Translations under genes and position numbers: made by a program | Notes under the pieces: generated by a model | Databases searched by the model: none | Told to the model about the DNA's origin: nothing | What the model saw: the letters and a program-made list of their open reading frames with translations, nothing else | Part shown: in pieces, positions 46,251 to 57,535 of the stretch | Numbering within the stretch: position 1 is the first letter of the stretch | How the letters are laid out: the number at the start of each line of letters is the position of its first letter | Source: Odiellus spinosus | Taxonomy: Eukaryota > Arthropoda > Arachnida > Opiliones > Phalangiidae | DNA length: 64,000 nucleotides | NCBI GenBank assembly: GCA_963920705.1 | Contig: OY987226.1 | Span: 30,504,424-30,568,423 of the forward strand | Reading direction: 5' to 3'

Positions 46251-47130
46251 GCTTTTTTTAATGGTATTTTTTATCGGTAACAGAAAATTACATTCATTGG
46301 GTTCTTCTACTTATATCATGATCATCCAATTAAATTTACCTTAATTCACCGTAATTAAAAAGTAGGCAAGATTTTCTTATCATTTAACTATATCTCTTCT
46401 CGGCCTATTTAGGCGAGATTTACAGATGGCGGAATTTCGCGGGAAAAAGTGATCTCGAGCCTTTTAGGAACGATTTAAGACGTTCTTAAACGTTTAAAAA
46501 TATAGTAGCCGTTATTATTTGCCTATTTAAGGATTCTTATACTTTTTAGTTGGGCAATTAGGAGGTAAGTTAAGTATATGAAAGAAATATTTTTTGAGTA
46601 ATTGAAAGTACCAAATTATATTGATATAAAAATGCACGAACGCGTTTTTAAGCCTTGGATCATGTCGTACTGTAGCGTTTACGGGAGTACGCCAAGGCTT
46701 ACCTATCAGTGAAAGTCATGATGAGCTTTTTTTCTACGTATTCTTCGACAAAAAAGTTGTAACTTCTTTTGTAATGGTCTTGGGTATTATTCCGTTTCTC
46801 AGAGTACTCTTTTAAATCATTTTCGGAAAATATTAGAACATTTATTGTGGGGTGGAAGGCCTACTATGGGGAAAATGAACGTTTCTGGTACTCGCGCCGC
46901 GATGTTGTTCCGAATTGACGAAGGGCCACGCGATTGGCTAAAATTTATACGCTGCTACTGCCACCTTTGGAGAAGTTTTTACAATTTTATTTTATACATC
47001 TGCCCCTGTGAAAGGGTATTCTCCCTCAGCATATGAAGATAGGTGTATTACTTCGAATACCGTATCATTTTTTCATTACTGAAATCTTTAATTAACCTTG
47101 AGAAGCACTCATATCCGATAAAAACCTTCA

Positions 47131-47274
47131 AGGCCTAGGATTTCTTCTGCCTGTCATCCGCCTTTTTCACTGGAAGTGGGCTCGCGTTCTGTGCTATCCC
47201 TTTGTAGGCGAGGCTAGAGAAAGCCTGGAGGGTGAGCCCACTTCCAGGGAAGCAGGCAGAAGAAAGCCTAGGCC
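47131..47274. repeat. Foldback hairpin, 144 bp
   Basis: aggcctaggatttcttctgc pairs with gcagaagaaagcctaggcct and cactggaagtgggct with agcccacttccag. Loop about 60 bp. Confidence 0.85.
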
Positions 47275-47299
47275 TTTAAAGGGAAACATGGAGCTAAAA

Positions 47300-48850
47300 A
47301 CGGAACCTATTTTGAATTTTTTTTGAAATCACCGTGCCAAAAATCGTAATTTAGAATTTTTTCACAAATTTTAGAGACTTTTTTGGTGTTTAAATTAATT
47401 TCTAGAGTTTGTAAAAAATTTTTAATAAATATAAGATTGGTCTGTGTTTATATTTAATTCCGTGATAGAGCTTATAATGGTAGTTTTCGTACGTCAAATA
47501 GTGGGAAATGAATCGCTAAGCTTAGGTCGTCGTTACCCTACGCCCGCGGAGTTTCACGCTCTTTTCGCGAGACGCCATATAGCACGTGACTATTAGATTT
47601 AGAAATTTTTCATCTAAAAATGACTAGAAATGTTAAAGGGAAACTTGGAGCTAAAAATTATACAACTTTTTAATATATTTTCGGAATCACCTTGCCCAAA
47701 AATGTATTTGAGAATTTTTTAAGAATTTTTAGAGACGTTTTTGGTTTTTAAATTAATTTCTAAAGTTCGGTAAAATTTGAATTTTAGTAAATATAAAATC
47801 GGATCAATCTTATTATATCTACCCTTAACCGCGCTTGTAATGTGGTAACATTAAAATAATAGGCCGGCATTTGATGTCCAAGACCTTAAGTATCAAACGT
47901 CCGCCTATTCTTTTAACGTTACGACATTACAAGCGCGGTTAAGGGTAGAAATAACATGATTGGTCCGAAATTATATTTACTACAATTCAAAATTTACCAA
48001 ACTTTAGAAATTAATTTAAACACGAAAAACGTGTCTGAAAACTCTGATAAAATTCTCTAATACGTTTTTTGGCGTAGTAATTCCGAAAATAAATTAAAAA
48101 GGCGTACCATTTTTAGCGCCTAGTTTCCCTTTAAAGAATTTTGTTTTCGCGAAAAATTCTCGTACTTAAATTAATTCGTGAACAAACGTTGGTAACAATT
48201 TTTACAACAGCGACGAGCGCTACATTTGCGGATTTTCATATCTCATATAGGTCGAGATAATATGCGACTTTGAAGAAAATTGCCGACAAACGCCTCGGTT
48301 AGTCCTCCTTCTTAGCGTTAATTTGGCTAGGTTTGTCCACGCTCCCTATTTTTACACTTTCGGTTTAATAAACGGGACGTATGTAGCTGATATGTGACTG
48401 ATTTGAACGAAACATTTTTTTACGGTCAAATCTACCCGAGAGCACGCCATTTCTTTATTATTTTCCGCGTAAAATTGGTAATGGTTAATTTTACGAATTT
48501 TAAGGGATTTTTATAAACTTTTGAACGCTTCTGGACGCGTAATTTAGGATTTCTCGAAATCTTAAAAGGTTTTTATTCGTAAAACTCGCAAAATTTCTTG
48601 GGTCAAGTTAATATTCCGAGTCAGAATATGGAGCCATACTTTTCTAATTTTCATCAGATTTTTGAGTTACGGATGATTAGGTGGGGTTCAGTGTTTTGTG
48701 TCTGGCAAAATAAGCCCACCTTAAACGTTAGAGAAGGAATAATATTACCACGGAGAAAAACTGCTGATTAGATTAGTACATATATATTTAAATCGAATTT
48801 AGGTTTCAATAATTGGAATCCGTGCCAAACAACATAAACTACAAAAGGAA
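47300..48850. repeat. Repeat family R, copy 1 (contains foldback 47637-48132)
   Basis: About 1.4 kb is directly repeated at 62530-63890, with a partial third copy at 61500-62500. The inner foldback has 'aaagggaaacttggagcta' ends and a 24-bp perfect inner stem (ctacccttaaccgcgcttgt plus aatg, mirrored at 47922-47948). Followed by 'ttgggtcaagttaatattcc'-type sequence. No gene. Confidence 0.8.
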
Positions 48851-48999
48851 TACAAAAATTTAAATAAGTTAGCGGAGCACTCCAATATTAGGAAGCAGCC
48901 GTGCCAGGAATATCTCGAGTTCTGGAAGAAAATGTAGAGATAGGTTAATATTTTGGTTCCCTTTTTATTTAGCTAGATAAAAGCGCTCCTAATTTTTTA

Positions 49000-49170
49000 A
49001 AATAATTATTGTCTGATTTTTCCCTGACCTTTTTTGTCAATTTTCAAATTCCCTGACTTTTCCCTGACCTTTTGGGTCAATTTCGAAATTCCTTCACTTT
49101 CCCCTGACCTTTTGGGCCAATTTCCAAATTCCCTGACTTTTCCCTGACCTTTCGGGCCATTTGTTCAAAT
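49000..49170. repeat. ~57-bp 'ccctgacttttccctgacct' tandem repeats
   Basis: Four units with words ttttccctgacctttt and tcaatttycaaattccctg. Such words recur in many animal DNA transposon ends; here no TIR is evident. Confidence 0.85.
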
Positions 49171-49282
49171 TAATAATTTGCTATACCCTGTTTTTTAAAA
49201 CCAATTCTCACGCTACTGTTTGCAATTTATCGAGAAGATTACGTTTTTTCCCAAAGTATAAAGCTTGTTTTCGCAAGGTGAT

Positions 49283-49421
49283 CAACTGGTTCTCTGTTGC
49301 TATCGCAGTCCCTCTGCCCCTCTGGACTTCTTAAAGAGGCTATTGACGACTATTGAGCGCGCCAACAAGTTAGCGGACCGTCTAGTAGTATTGGGGGATT
49401 ATAATGCCCCGGAGATCCTCT
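49283..49421 (+). pseudogene. Non-LTR retrotransposon endonuclease fragment
   Basis: In one frame: LCCYRSPSAPLDFLKRLL, then LADRLVVLGDYNAPEI. The YRSPSAP and GDYNAP blocks are hallmarks of the APE-type endonuclease of non-LTR elements (Asp and Asn of GDxN are catalytic). Nothing of the RT follows. Clade not assignable. Confidence 0.75.
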
Positions 49422-49599
49422 ACTTTGTTTGAAAGGGCTTTTCGCTAATATTAAAATAGGGATGGAATTTTGTCTTTACGACAAGTGAAAACTAAAACGA
49501 GCGAAAACTGCTCAAATGGACGAGAAGCCACCACTCATATCAGCCAAACTGAAATGAGAATTTTAGGCTTTTTCAGGCGAGGCGTAAAATCCGTCAAAT

Positions 49600-50260
49600 A
49601 ACATAATCTCAAACCAGCACTAGGCGTTTTACTAGATTCTAAACAACCTAGACGTTATAACACGCGTCTAGACCGCGCTATACCTAAGAGAGTAATAGAA
49701 GAAATTAAAAAAAAAAAAAGTTTTTTTTTTTTTTTAAACTTCACGCCCTTAACCGTTTTTCGATTTAAATTTCTCTTTTTCTTAGATTTTTCTTTTCCCA
49801 GCATTTCTCTTGAAACTTTCCCTGTAATATACTAATTTGACTTTTTTGCTCCTCCTTTACGTCCCGCAATGTTTTGATTTGTTTTCGCAGGGAGTTCAGA
49901 TCTTCGTTAATAGTAGGTTTAACCAAAACAGACCTTTTTTATTTTTGCAAGAAAAGAGAATTGTAGCGTAAATTAAAGCGTACTTATTTCCTACCACGCG
50001 AAAACAAATCAAAACATCGCGGGGGCATTTAAGATGAGAAACAAGATCAGATTAGTATATTACAGGAAAAGTGTCAGGAGAAATGCAAAGAGCTGGGAAA
50101 AGAATAATCCGAGAGAATGAAATTTATTTGAACAGTTGACGGTTAAGGGGTGAGGTTAAAAAAACGCAATGTTTTAAATTTCTTCTATTACTCTCTTAGG
50201 TATCGCGCGGGTTTAGACGAAAGTTATAACGTCTAGGTTGTTGAGAATCTAGTGAAACTT
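49600..50260. mobile_element. Foldback element
   Basis: Arms about 49600-49925 and 49970-50260 pair through 'ctagattctaaacaacctag', 'gagtaatagaagaaatt' and 'gttttgatttgttttcgc'. A poly-A/poly-T pair lies at 49708-49733. No gene. Confidence 0.75.
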
Positions 50261-50519
50261 CTGGTGCAAGTTTGGGATTCTGTGGTTTGCCTGATACGTC
50301 GTAGCAAAATAACATCTACTATTATTTTCGTCCCTTCGTTGCTCTAAAATATTATCTTTACCCGTTAATACGCGCGCTTAGTTGTTAAAATATCGGAAAA
50401 TAGTACTACATGTATAATACCTGTAAAATCTGTTGGTACTCCAATAAACTTTCACCAAATAAAAAACCAATCCATTTACTGAAATTATCCCAGTTCTGGA
50501 GAACTATCAAGACTCCTAC

Positions 50520-50722
50520 AGGTACCGTAATATAGCGTTCCGTATTTGGGTGGATTATTCCGCTCTAATCACGAGAGACGATATAGCTATAATCAATTTC
50601 AGACTACCCTAATGGATTTCAGCATTTAACGAAGAAAAACTCGCTCTGAAATTGGCTATAGCCATATGGTCCTTCGCGTTACGGGTGGAATAATCCACCC
50701 GAGATACGGTAAACGGGCAAAG
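50520..50722. mobile_element. Short foldback element
   Basis: gtatttgggtggattattcc pairs with ggaataatccacccgagata; inner pair gctataatcaatttcag / ctgaaattggctatagc. 50723-51084 has no gene. Confidence 0.8.
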
Positions 50723-51123
50723 AGTTCCGAAACAACGACAAGACTGGAGTTGTATGATAATATAGTCTTTTGGGTTCAGCATCCTCGGCTATTTTTTTTT
50801 TCATTTTTTATTTTAAAAAATGATTACTGGGGCTAGCGAAGGCGGGTTGATTTGAATTCTCACACGTTATGTAAAGCGTTTTATAAAAAAATTTTACCCT
50901 CTCTTATAACTTCGGCTCATTTACTATCGATGAACTCCAGCGTATAACTAGCTAAGTATATCCAAACTTCCTCGAAGACATTTCTGAATTAAACTCGGTG
51001 AAACGAATTTATTTTAATAAACGAAGCAGTGAAGCTGAGAGCTTGTTTCGCTTCGCGCGCTTAAAAAAAGAAGAGGGGGGAGGCAGTATATAAATAATGA
51101 GCGTTTAAGAGAACGGGGTTGCA

Positions 51124-51780
51124 ATTTCCCATAGGGATAACATGGGGTTTCGGGTCCGTTGGCGTTTTCAGGAGCCGTTCATGCCGCGAGACAGGCGACC
51201 CTTAGCCGACGGGACTATATAGATTACCGTCGAATTTCGGGTGACGGGCTGGTCCGATATTGCCGGCTAAACGCGACAGCAGGAGGATTGTTCACTGATT
51301 AACATGGGGTTCTATGAGATATTATCGGCCTAACACTGAGCACGGGCGAACGTCGATTTCAATGGGATTATAATTTCTACCGGCTTCACGCGAGAGCGTG
51401 GTAAGGGCGGTCACTTTGACCGTTGACTCCGTTAAGCTATAACATGGGGTTCTATGAGATATTATCGGCCTAACACTGAGCACGGGCGAACGTCGATTTC
51501 AATGGGGTTATCATTTCTACCGACTTCACGCGAGAGCGTGATAAGGGCGGTCACTTTGACCGTTGAGCTATAACATGGGGGTCTATGGTAGCATCTCGTT
51601 ACAGTTGTACGCGGACACCGAGCATGGGGGGGCTACGTTTCGACCAACGATTTCAATGGGGTTATCATTTCCACCGGCTTCACGCGAGAGCGTGGTAGGG
51701 AAAGTGTTGTTATCGGCCTAACATGTCACTGAGCGTCGATTTCAATGGGCTTATCATTTAACGCGGGGGTCTGTGGGAGA
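51124..51780. repeat. 131-bp terminal repeats with IR3 motifs, left arm
   Basis: Units with 'aacatggggttctatgagat', 'acttcacgcgagagcgtg' and GGTCACTTTGACC (51409-51421, 51549-51561). Three copies are full or partial here; the mirror set in the right arm (59590-60360) has one extra. Confidence 0.88.
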
Positions 51781-51959
51781 ACGATATTTGGTAGGGTTCA
51801 AACGTACGACGATAGGAAAGAGCAAAGCCACGCTCGCTTATCAGTATGAATATTCGGGCTTCATTTTATTTATTTCCACGCTATCACAGTCGACAAGCTC
51901 GCGCACAAAATTTTACGATTTCAAATGTTTATCACCTCGAAATATATAGTTTTATTTAC

Positions 51960-53420
51960 ATACTTCCAATCAATCCTCCTCGTCTTATTCTGAATGAAAG
52001 ACGGTAAAATCTTTATAGATAAGCGCTCCTTTCATTTGTACGTATTGTGTAAAATCCGGAAATGAATTTGGACACTGAAAAAGGGTGAAACATATGGAAT
52101 AGGACTATCTTCTTCAAAAACTACACTAGATGGGTATTTTGTAGGTTGGGTAGGACATCGAGCGATTAGGCAGACTCGGAATTACGGTTATTCCGGTGGG
52201 GTGGTCACTTCAACCGTCGATCAATAACGTAAGGTTCTATGGGACCGTCAGTTTTGACTGTCTATTATTATTATCATGAGGGTGTATGGAAAGTCGTTAT
52301 TATTTTTTATACGACGACAGAGGACAGGACGACGGTACTTTGACCTCCGAGCTTAACAATTATCACGGGGGGTACTTATCATCTTGGTGCGTTGGAAAAT
52401 TTCCAGAGTACTTCAAACGTACGACGAAAGGAAGAGCGACACGGTACCCATTTTTAGGTTAATTTAGCTTCTCAAGACGTTAAATATCACATGGCTGGTA
52501 CACCCGGGGGAGAAAATTTTACGATTTCATATGTTTATATCCTTGAAATATATAGTTTTATTTACACACTCTAATTCAGTTCCTCGTGTTATTCTGAATG
52601 AAAGGAGGGTGAATTTTTGTAGATAAGCGTTCCTTTAACTTATAAGTATTTTGTTTATAAAATCCTGAAATGAATTTATATGACTAGAAAAGAGTGAAAC
52701 ATATGGAATAAGACTACTTCAAAATCGACACTTGAAGGGTATTTTGTAGATTCGGTAGGGCATCGAGCGATTAGGTGGACTCGGAATTACGGTTATTCTG
52801 GTGGGGGTGGTCACTTCAACCGTCGATCAATAACATAGGGTTCTATGGAACCACGAGTTTCGAACTGTCTATTATTATTATCATGAGGGTGTATGGAAAG
52901 TCGTTATTATTTTTTATACGACGACAGAGGACAGGACGACGGTACTTTGACCTCCGAGCTTAACAATTATCACGGGGGTACTTATCACCTGGGTGCGTTG
53001 GAAAATTTCCAGAGTACTTCAAACGTACGACGAAAGGAGGAGTGACACGGCACCCATTTTTATCATTTTTTGGTTAATTTAACCTTTCAAGATGTTAAAT
53101 ATCACTTTACCAGCATCTTTGATACACTCGGGGAGAGAAAATTTTACGATTTCATTTGTTTATATCCTTGAAATATATAGTTTTATTTACACACTCTCAA
53201 TCAATCCTCCCCGTGTTATTCTGAATGAAAGGCGGGTGAATTTTTAAAGATAAGCGGTCCTTTAATTTGCACGTATTGTATATATAAAACCCGGAAATGA
53301 ATTTATATGCCTAGAAAAGAGTGTAACATATGGAATAGGTCTATCTACTTCAAAAGCGATATAGATGTTTACGGGTATTTTGTATATTCGGTAGGGCATC
53401 GAGCGATTACATGGTCTCGG
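51960..53420. repeat. ~610-bp tandem repeats, left arm
   Basis: Three units, recognised by 'tattctgaatgaaag' at about 51987, 52593 and 53217 and 'catcgagcgattag' or 'catcgagcgattac' at about 52158, 52759 and 53397. Mirror set at 57943-59400. The frames at 52775-52963 and 58399-58587 lie in this repeat and are not convincing genes. Confidence 0.88.
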
Positions 53421-53430
53421 GATATTTACA

Positions 53431-53688
53431 CTACCAGGGAGACCGATGGGAATGCGTATTCAAATACTCGGCATTAAAAGTGGGTAGAGTAGGGTATTTT
53501 TCTGGATGATACAAGTTAATATGTCTCTCGAAATTCAGCGTAGAATTCGGGGGGAAACACCGGTTCTCTAGCCTATCCTTCAAATTAAGTGACCCTACAA
53601 ATGATACTTCACGTTGAACTGTACATACTATAGAAATACACGTCGGTTTTCTAATACTTGTAAATTTATGATTGGGAAGTGTATACAT
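53431..53688 (-). CDS. Possible 85-aa protein divergent from the 209-aa gene (left arm)
   Basis: Open in the left arm only: the right copy has one base fewer in a 5-6 base C/G run (left six at 53549-53554), which shifts the frame. The protein has several Cys and a C-terminal 'HINLYHPEKYP'; no family. The start lies 139 bp from the 209-aa gene, sharing an intergenic region with a TATA-like agatatatg. Could be spurious. Confidence 0.35.
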   Translation of the reverse strand: MYTLPNHKFTSIRKPTCISIVCTVQREVSFVGSLNLKDRLENRCFPPNSTLNFERHINLYHPEKYPTLPTFNAEYLNTHSHRSPW

Positions 53689-53827
53689 TTTTTGAAATAA
53701 AAATTAAATTAAATTTGTGTGTTTTACTAAGCGGTTGAGAATAAATAGCGTTTATTAGATATATGAAAGTATCACTCTCGCTACCCCGCCTTGAAGTAAC
53801 TACTAAATCATTTTCAAATTAAAAACC

Positions 53828-54524
53828 ATGGAATCTAAGACCGCACCAACCGTCTGTACTATCGTCTACAACGCGGCGTTAGGGTTAATAGCCCCTAATT
53901 TAGTACTAACATTTAAATTATTCGAAATAATTATCCGCAAATACCATCAATCCTGGCATAATGGGATTTCACTCGACGAACCCGCCTGTCAGATCAGGGT
54001 TGACCTACCATACCACGCTAATCTTGAAAACATCCGAAGGAATGGGTTAAAAAAAAGCCGCGAATTCATTACAGTAAGTTTCTAAACTACTATTTTATTT
54101 TTGTTTCTCTTTGTATTTATTTACGTTTCTTAACGTGGAGAAAATCTGCATGCCGGTAGACGGGGAGTCGGAAATGTCCGACACCCTCGCCTTCTTGGGG
54201 TTCCAAGTTGCATCACCCACATCAGTGGCTGCTCTCCCGATACCGGACACTACCCTTCAACCGGTCATTTCTACATCCGATGTATCGTCTTTCCAGCCTA
54301 CTCTAGTTACCCCCTCGACCGTACATTCACTGTCATCTTCGTCTACGTACAACATCTGGGATGCCGAGAGTGTGTCGGAATCGACCGTAGTCCCCGAATT
54401 AAGCTCCACCAACCTGAGGAAAAGGTCACAGGTTGTAGGGGAAGCTAAAAAGAAACAGAAGATGAAGCCCATCATAGAGACAGATGCGTTACAACGGATA
54501 ATTGATGAGACATTAAATATATAA
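53828..54524 (+). CDS. Spliced 209-aa protein of unknown family (left arm)
   Basis: Exons 53828-54073 and 54141-54524; the 67-bp intron (54074-54140) has a strong GTAAGT donor, a pyrimidine-rich tract and GTGGAG acceptor, and is phase 0. The N-terminal 82 residues hold a hydrophobic segment (about 10-35, 'ALGLIAPNLVLTFKLFEIII') and a conserved-looking 'PACQIRVDLPYH'. The C-terminal part is Ser/Thr-rich and ends with a basic cluster (RKR and KKKQKMK, about 175-191), a likely nuclear signal. ATG context is ACCATGG. AATAAA-type signal overlaps the stop. No family recognised. Confidence 0.65.
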
Positions 54525-54714
54525 ATAAAAATGATTAAAAATATGTTTATTCTCCCTTTTGCATTTTATTAAGCATACTTTCAGATATGATATCATATCC
54601 TTATAAATCAATGGTTCACTTTAAACTGGTGAACTAGGGAGGGTAAGACAAAGTTTGGGGGGTATTATCTCAAAATCGTTCATTTACAAGAATTTTTTCT
54701 TCCACGAAACAGCT

Positions 54715-54736
54715 CGTTTAGAAATATTTCTAAACG
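54715..54736. repeat. Perfect 22-bp palindrome
   Basis: cgtttagaaat mirrored exactly as atttctaaacg, surrounded by several 'cgatcgattttagtcgagtt'-like words between the two genes of the arm (54690-54960). Possibly a protein-binding site. Mirror copy at 56627-56648. Confidence 0.8.
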
Positions 54737-54993
54737 ATCGATTTTAGTCGAGTTTTTGAAACCTAAATAGTCGCTTTTAGTCGAGTTTTTTCCTACGTCT
54801 AATGTTAATCCTATGATAAAGTCGTTTCCTCATCGATCGATTTTGATAGAGTTTTTCAAAACTAATTGATCGCTTTTGTAGAGATAAAATTAAACTATCA
54901 ACTTAAAATCGATCGTTTAGGTTAACAATTACCATCCTAAAAGCGATTGTTTAAAAAGTGCTATACTGGGGTTAACACACACGCATCCATACG

Positions 54994-55191
54994 ATGAAGA
55001 TAGTACGCTTTAATAATACTATACAAATTTATCAAATTCCCGACGACGAAGACCGGCGGAATTACACTATATTAGACGCTATAAGATTTAGAAGGCGGAT
55101 TAACAAAATAGAATTATTATTAAAACCTCTATTGACAGAAAAACTTAGGATGATATATGATGAACCTCGCCCCTTCGATTCGATTAGTTGA
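54994..55191 (+). CDS. PPP1R15/GADD34-like minimal eIF2alpha-phosphatase regulator, 65 aa (left arm)
   Basis: Residues 2-6 (KIVRF) fit the PP1-docking RVxF motif. Then a short strand, DDEDR (17-21), a helix-forming stretch and RFRRRI (31-36), followed by an amphipathic helix. This is the order seen in the C-terminal core of PPP1R15A/B, which recruits PP1 to dephosphorylate eIF2alpha and restart translation; some DNA viruses have the same core as a small stand-alone protein. Host PPP1R15 proteins are much longer. TATA-like ttaaaaagtgc about 35 bp upstream; AATAAA at about 55256. The right-arm copy (56172-56369) is identical in translation. The family call is by motif only. Confidence 0.6.
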   Translation: MKIVRFNNTIQIYQIPDDEDRRNYTILDAIRFRRRINKIELLLKPLLTEKLRMIYDEPRPFDSIS

Positions 55192-55407
55192 TTTATAAAT
55201 AGGCAATCTAAATTTCTAGGGGTACTCCTTGAGATGTCTCTTCAAAACTGTAATTAAATAAAAAAGACTTGTAAATAATCGGAGTGTTTACGTATAAGGT
55301 TTTTCCGACTTTTTTCAAAAACGACTTTCACTACAAGAACTTTCTCACGGTACCCGGTTTTAAATAAGGTTTTTCCCCTCGATGCCAGAAAAGTTTTTTT
55401 TAAATAG

Positions 55408-55415
55408 TATATATA
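55408..55415 (+). promoter_or_regulatory. TATA box facing the spacer (left arm)
   Basis: TATATATA about 70 bp before the ATG at 55484. The mirror copy at 55948-55955 faces the spacer from the right. Confidence 0.6.
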
Positions 55416-55483
55416 CTCGAACTACAGCATCTGAAAACCATCATTCTACCGAATTCAGAACTATACCATACATAAATTAAAAT

Positions 55484-55963
55484 ATGTCGAACATCATAAT
55501 CGAGCTCGAGTATTTGAATGGGAGGAACCGTCGCAGAACTTTCGGGAATGGCCCCGACATAGTGATAAAGGAGGTGGCGATAGCTGCTGTAGACGTCTGT
55601 CCATCGGTAGCTGCATGGACCGTTGCTGCCCCGTATGCTGCTTCATCCATCCCCAACACCATTACAATCACCAACAGTTACATCACCCGGAATATACACG
55701 GGTTATCCTTTGAGGATGGTGATATACCGTACTGCCGATTGGAGGATCTCCTCCACCGGCATACGCGGCAAGCCGAGTCCCTATGGACAACCGGCGATCA
55801 CTATGTCGGGGCCATTCCCGAAAGTTCTGCGACGGTTCCTCCCATTCAAATACTCGAGCTCGATTATGATGTTCGACATATTTTAATTTATGTATGGTAT
55901 AGTTCTGAATTCGGTAGAATGATGGTTTTCAGATGCTGTAGTTCGAGTATATATACTATTTAA
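55484..55963 (+). CDS. ORF reading across the palindrome spacer, 159 codons
   Basis: Codons 1-27 lie in the left arm, about 28-104 in the unique spacer, and the rest is the antisense of the left-arm start, so the true 3' part may be spliced off or meaningless. The start (MSNIIIELEYLNGRNRRR) has a TATA box. From the right arm the same start reads only 32 codons (55879 down to 55781) before a stop, so only one orientation yields a long product. A Thr/Ile-rich middle; no family. Uncertain. Confidence 0.45.
   Translation: MSNIIIELEYLNGRNRRRTFGNGPDIVIKEVAIAAVDVCPSVAAWTVAAPYAASSIPNTITITNSYITRNIHGLSFEDGDIPYCRLEDLLHRHTRQAESLWTTGDHYVGAIPESSATVPPIQILELDYDVRHILIYVWYSSEFGRMMVFRCCSSSIYTI
55567..55796. 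other. Unique spacer of palindrome 2
   Basis: 230 bp not mirrored. Contains only the middle of the spanning ORF and a short foldback (ggaggatctcc). Analogous in place to the loop of palindrome 1 but much longer and without a GC-rich stem. Confidence 0.85.
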
Positions 55964-56171
55964 AAAAAACTTTTCTGGCATCGAGGGGAAAAACCTTATT
56001 TAAAACCGGGTACCGTGAGAAAGTTCTTGTAGTGAAAGTCGTTTTTGAAAAAAGTCGGAAAAACCTTATACGTAAACACTCCGATTATTTACAAGTCTTT
56101 TTTATTTAATTACAGTTTTGAAGAGACATCTCAAGGAGTACCCCTAGAAATTTAGATTGCCTATTTATAAA

Positions 56172-56369
56172 TCAACTAATCGAATCGAAGGGGCGAGGTT
56201 CATCATATATCATCCTAAGTTTTTCTGTCAATAGAGGTTTTAATAATAATTCTATTTTGTTAATCCGCCTTCTAAATCTTATAGCGTCTAATATAGTGTA
56301 ATTCCGCCGGTCTTCGTCGTCGGGAATTTGATAAATTTGTATAGTATTATTAAAGCGTACTATCTTCAT
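56172..56369 (-). CDS. PPP1R15/GADD34-like minimal regulator, 65 aa (right arm)
   Basis: Mirror copy of 54994-55191 with identical protein. Upstream and downstream signals are mirrored too. Confidence 0.6.
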   Translation of the reverse strand: MKIVRFNNTIQIYQIPDDEDRRNYTILDAIRFRRRINKIELLLKPLLTEKLRMIYDEPRPFDSIS

Positions 56370-56838
56370 CGTATGGATGCGTGTGTGTTAACCCCAGTAT
56401 AGCACTTTTTAAACAATCGCTTTTAGGATGGTAATTGTTAACCTAAACGATCGATTTTAAGTTGATAGTTTAATTTTATCTCTACAAAAGCGATCAATTA
56501 GTTTTGAAAAACTCTATCAAAATCGATCGATGAGGAAACGACTTTATCATAGGATTAACATTAGACGTAGGAAAAAACTCGACTAAAAGCGACTATTTAG
56601 GTTTCAAAAACTCGACTAAAATCGATCGTTTAGAAATATTTCTAAACGAGCTGTTTCGTGGAAGAAAAAATACTTGTAAATGAACGATTTTGAGATAATA
56701 CCCCCCAAACTTTGTCTCACCCTCCCTAGTTCACCAGTTTAAAGTGAACCATTGATTTATAAGGATATGATATCATATCTGAAAGTATGCTTAATAAAAT
56801 GCAAAAGGGAGAATAAACATATTTTTAATCATTTTTAT

Positions 56839-57535
56839 TTATATATTTAATGTCTCATCAATTATCCGTTGTAACGCATCTGTCTCTATGATGGGCTTCA
56901 TCTTCTGTTTCTTTTTAGCTTCCCCTACAACCTGTGACCTTTTCCTCAGGTTGGTGGAGCTTAATTCGGGGACTACGGTCGATTCCGACACACTCTCGGC
57001 ATCCCAGATGTTGTACGTAGACGAAGATGACAGTGAATGTACGGTCGAGGGGGTAACTAGAGTAGGCTGGAAAGACGATACATCGGATGTAGAAATGACC
57101 GGTTGAAGGGTAGTGTCCGGTATCGGGAGAGCAGCCACTGATGTGGGTGATGCAACTTGGAACCCCAAGAAGGCGAGGGTGTCGGACATTTCCGACTCCC
57201 CGTCTACCGGCATGCAGATTTTCTCCACCTTAAGAAACGTAAATAAATACAAAGAGAAACAAAAATAAAATAGTAGTTTAGAAACTTACTGTAATGAATT
57301 CGCGGCTTTTTTTTAACCCATTCCTTCGGATGTTTTCAAGATTAGCGTGGTATGGTAGGTCAACCCTGATCTGACAGGCGGGTTCGTCGAGTGAAATCCC
57401 ATTATTAAAGGATTGATGGTATTTGCGGATAATTATTTCGAATAATTTAAATGTTAGTACTAAATTAGGGGCTATTAACCCTAACGCCGCGTTGTAGACG
57501 ATAGTACAGACGGTTGGTGCGGTCTAAGATTCCAT
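56839..57535 (-). pseudogene. 209-aa protein gene, right-arm copy with nonsense codon
   Basis: Same exon-intron layout (exons 57290-57535 and 56839-57222), but codon 4 is TAG where the left arm has AAG. Other changes include a four-base difference altering Trp-His to Phe-Asn and one change next to the acceptor. Exon 2 alone is still open. So the right copy probably cannot make the full protein. Confidence 0.75.

Noticed and set aside
52775-52963. 62-codon frame in both arms of palindrome 2
   Set aside because: Lies inside the ~610-bp tandem repeat and is not kept open in the other units.
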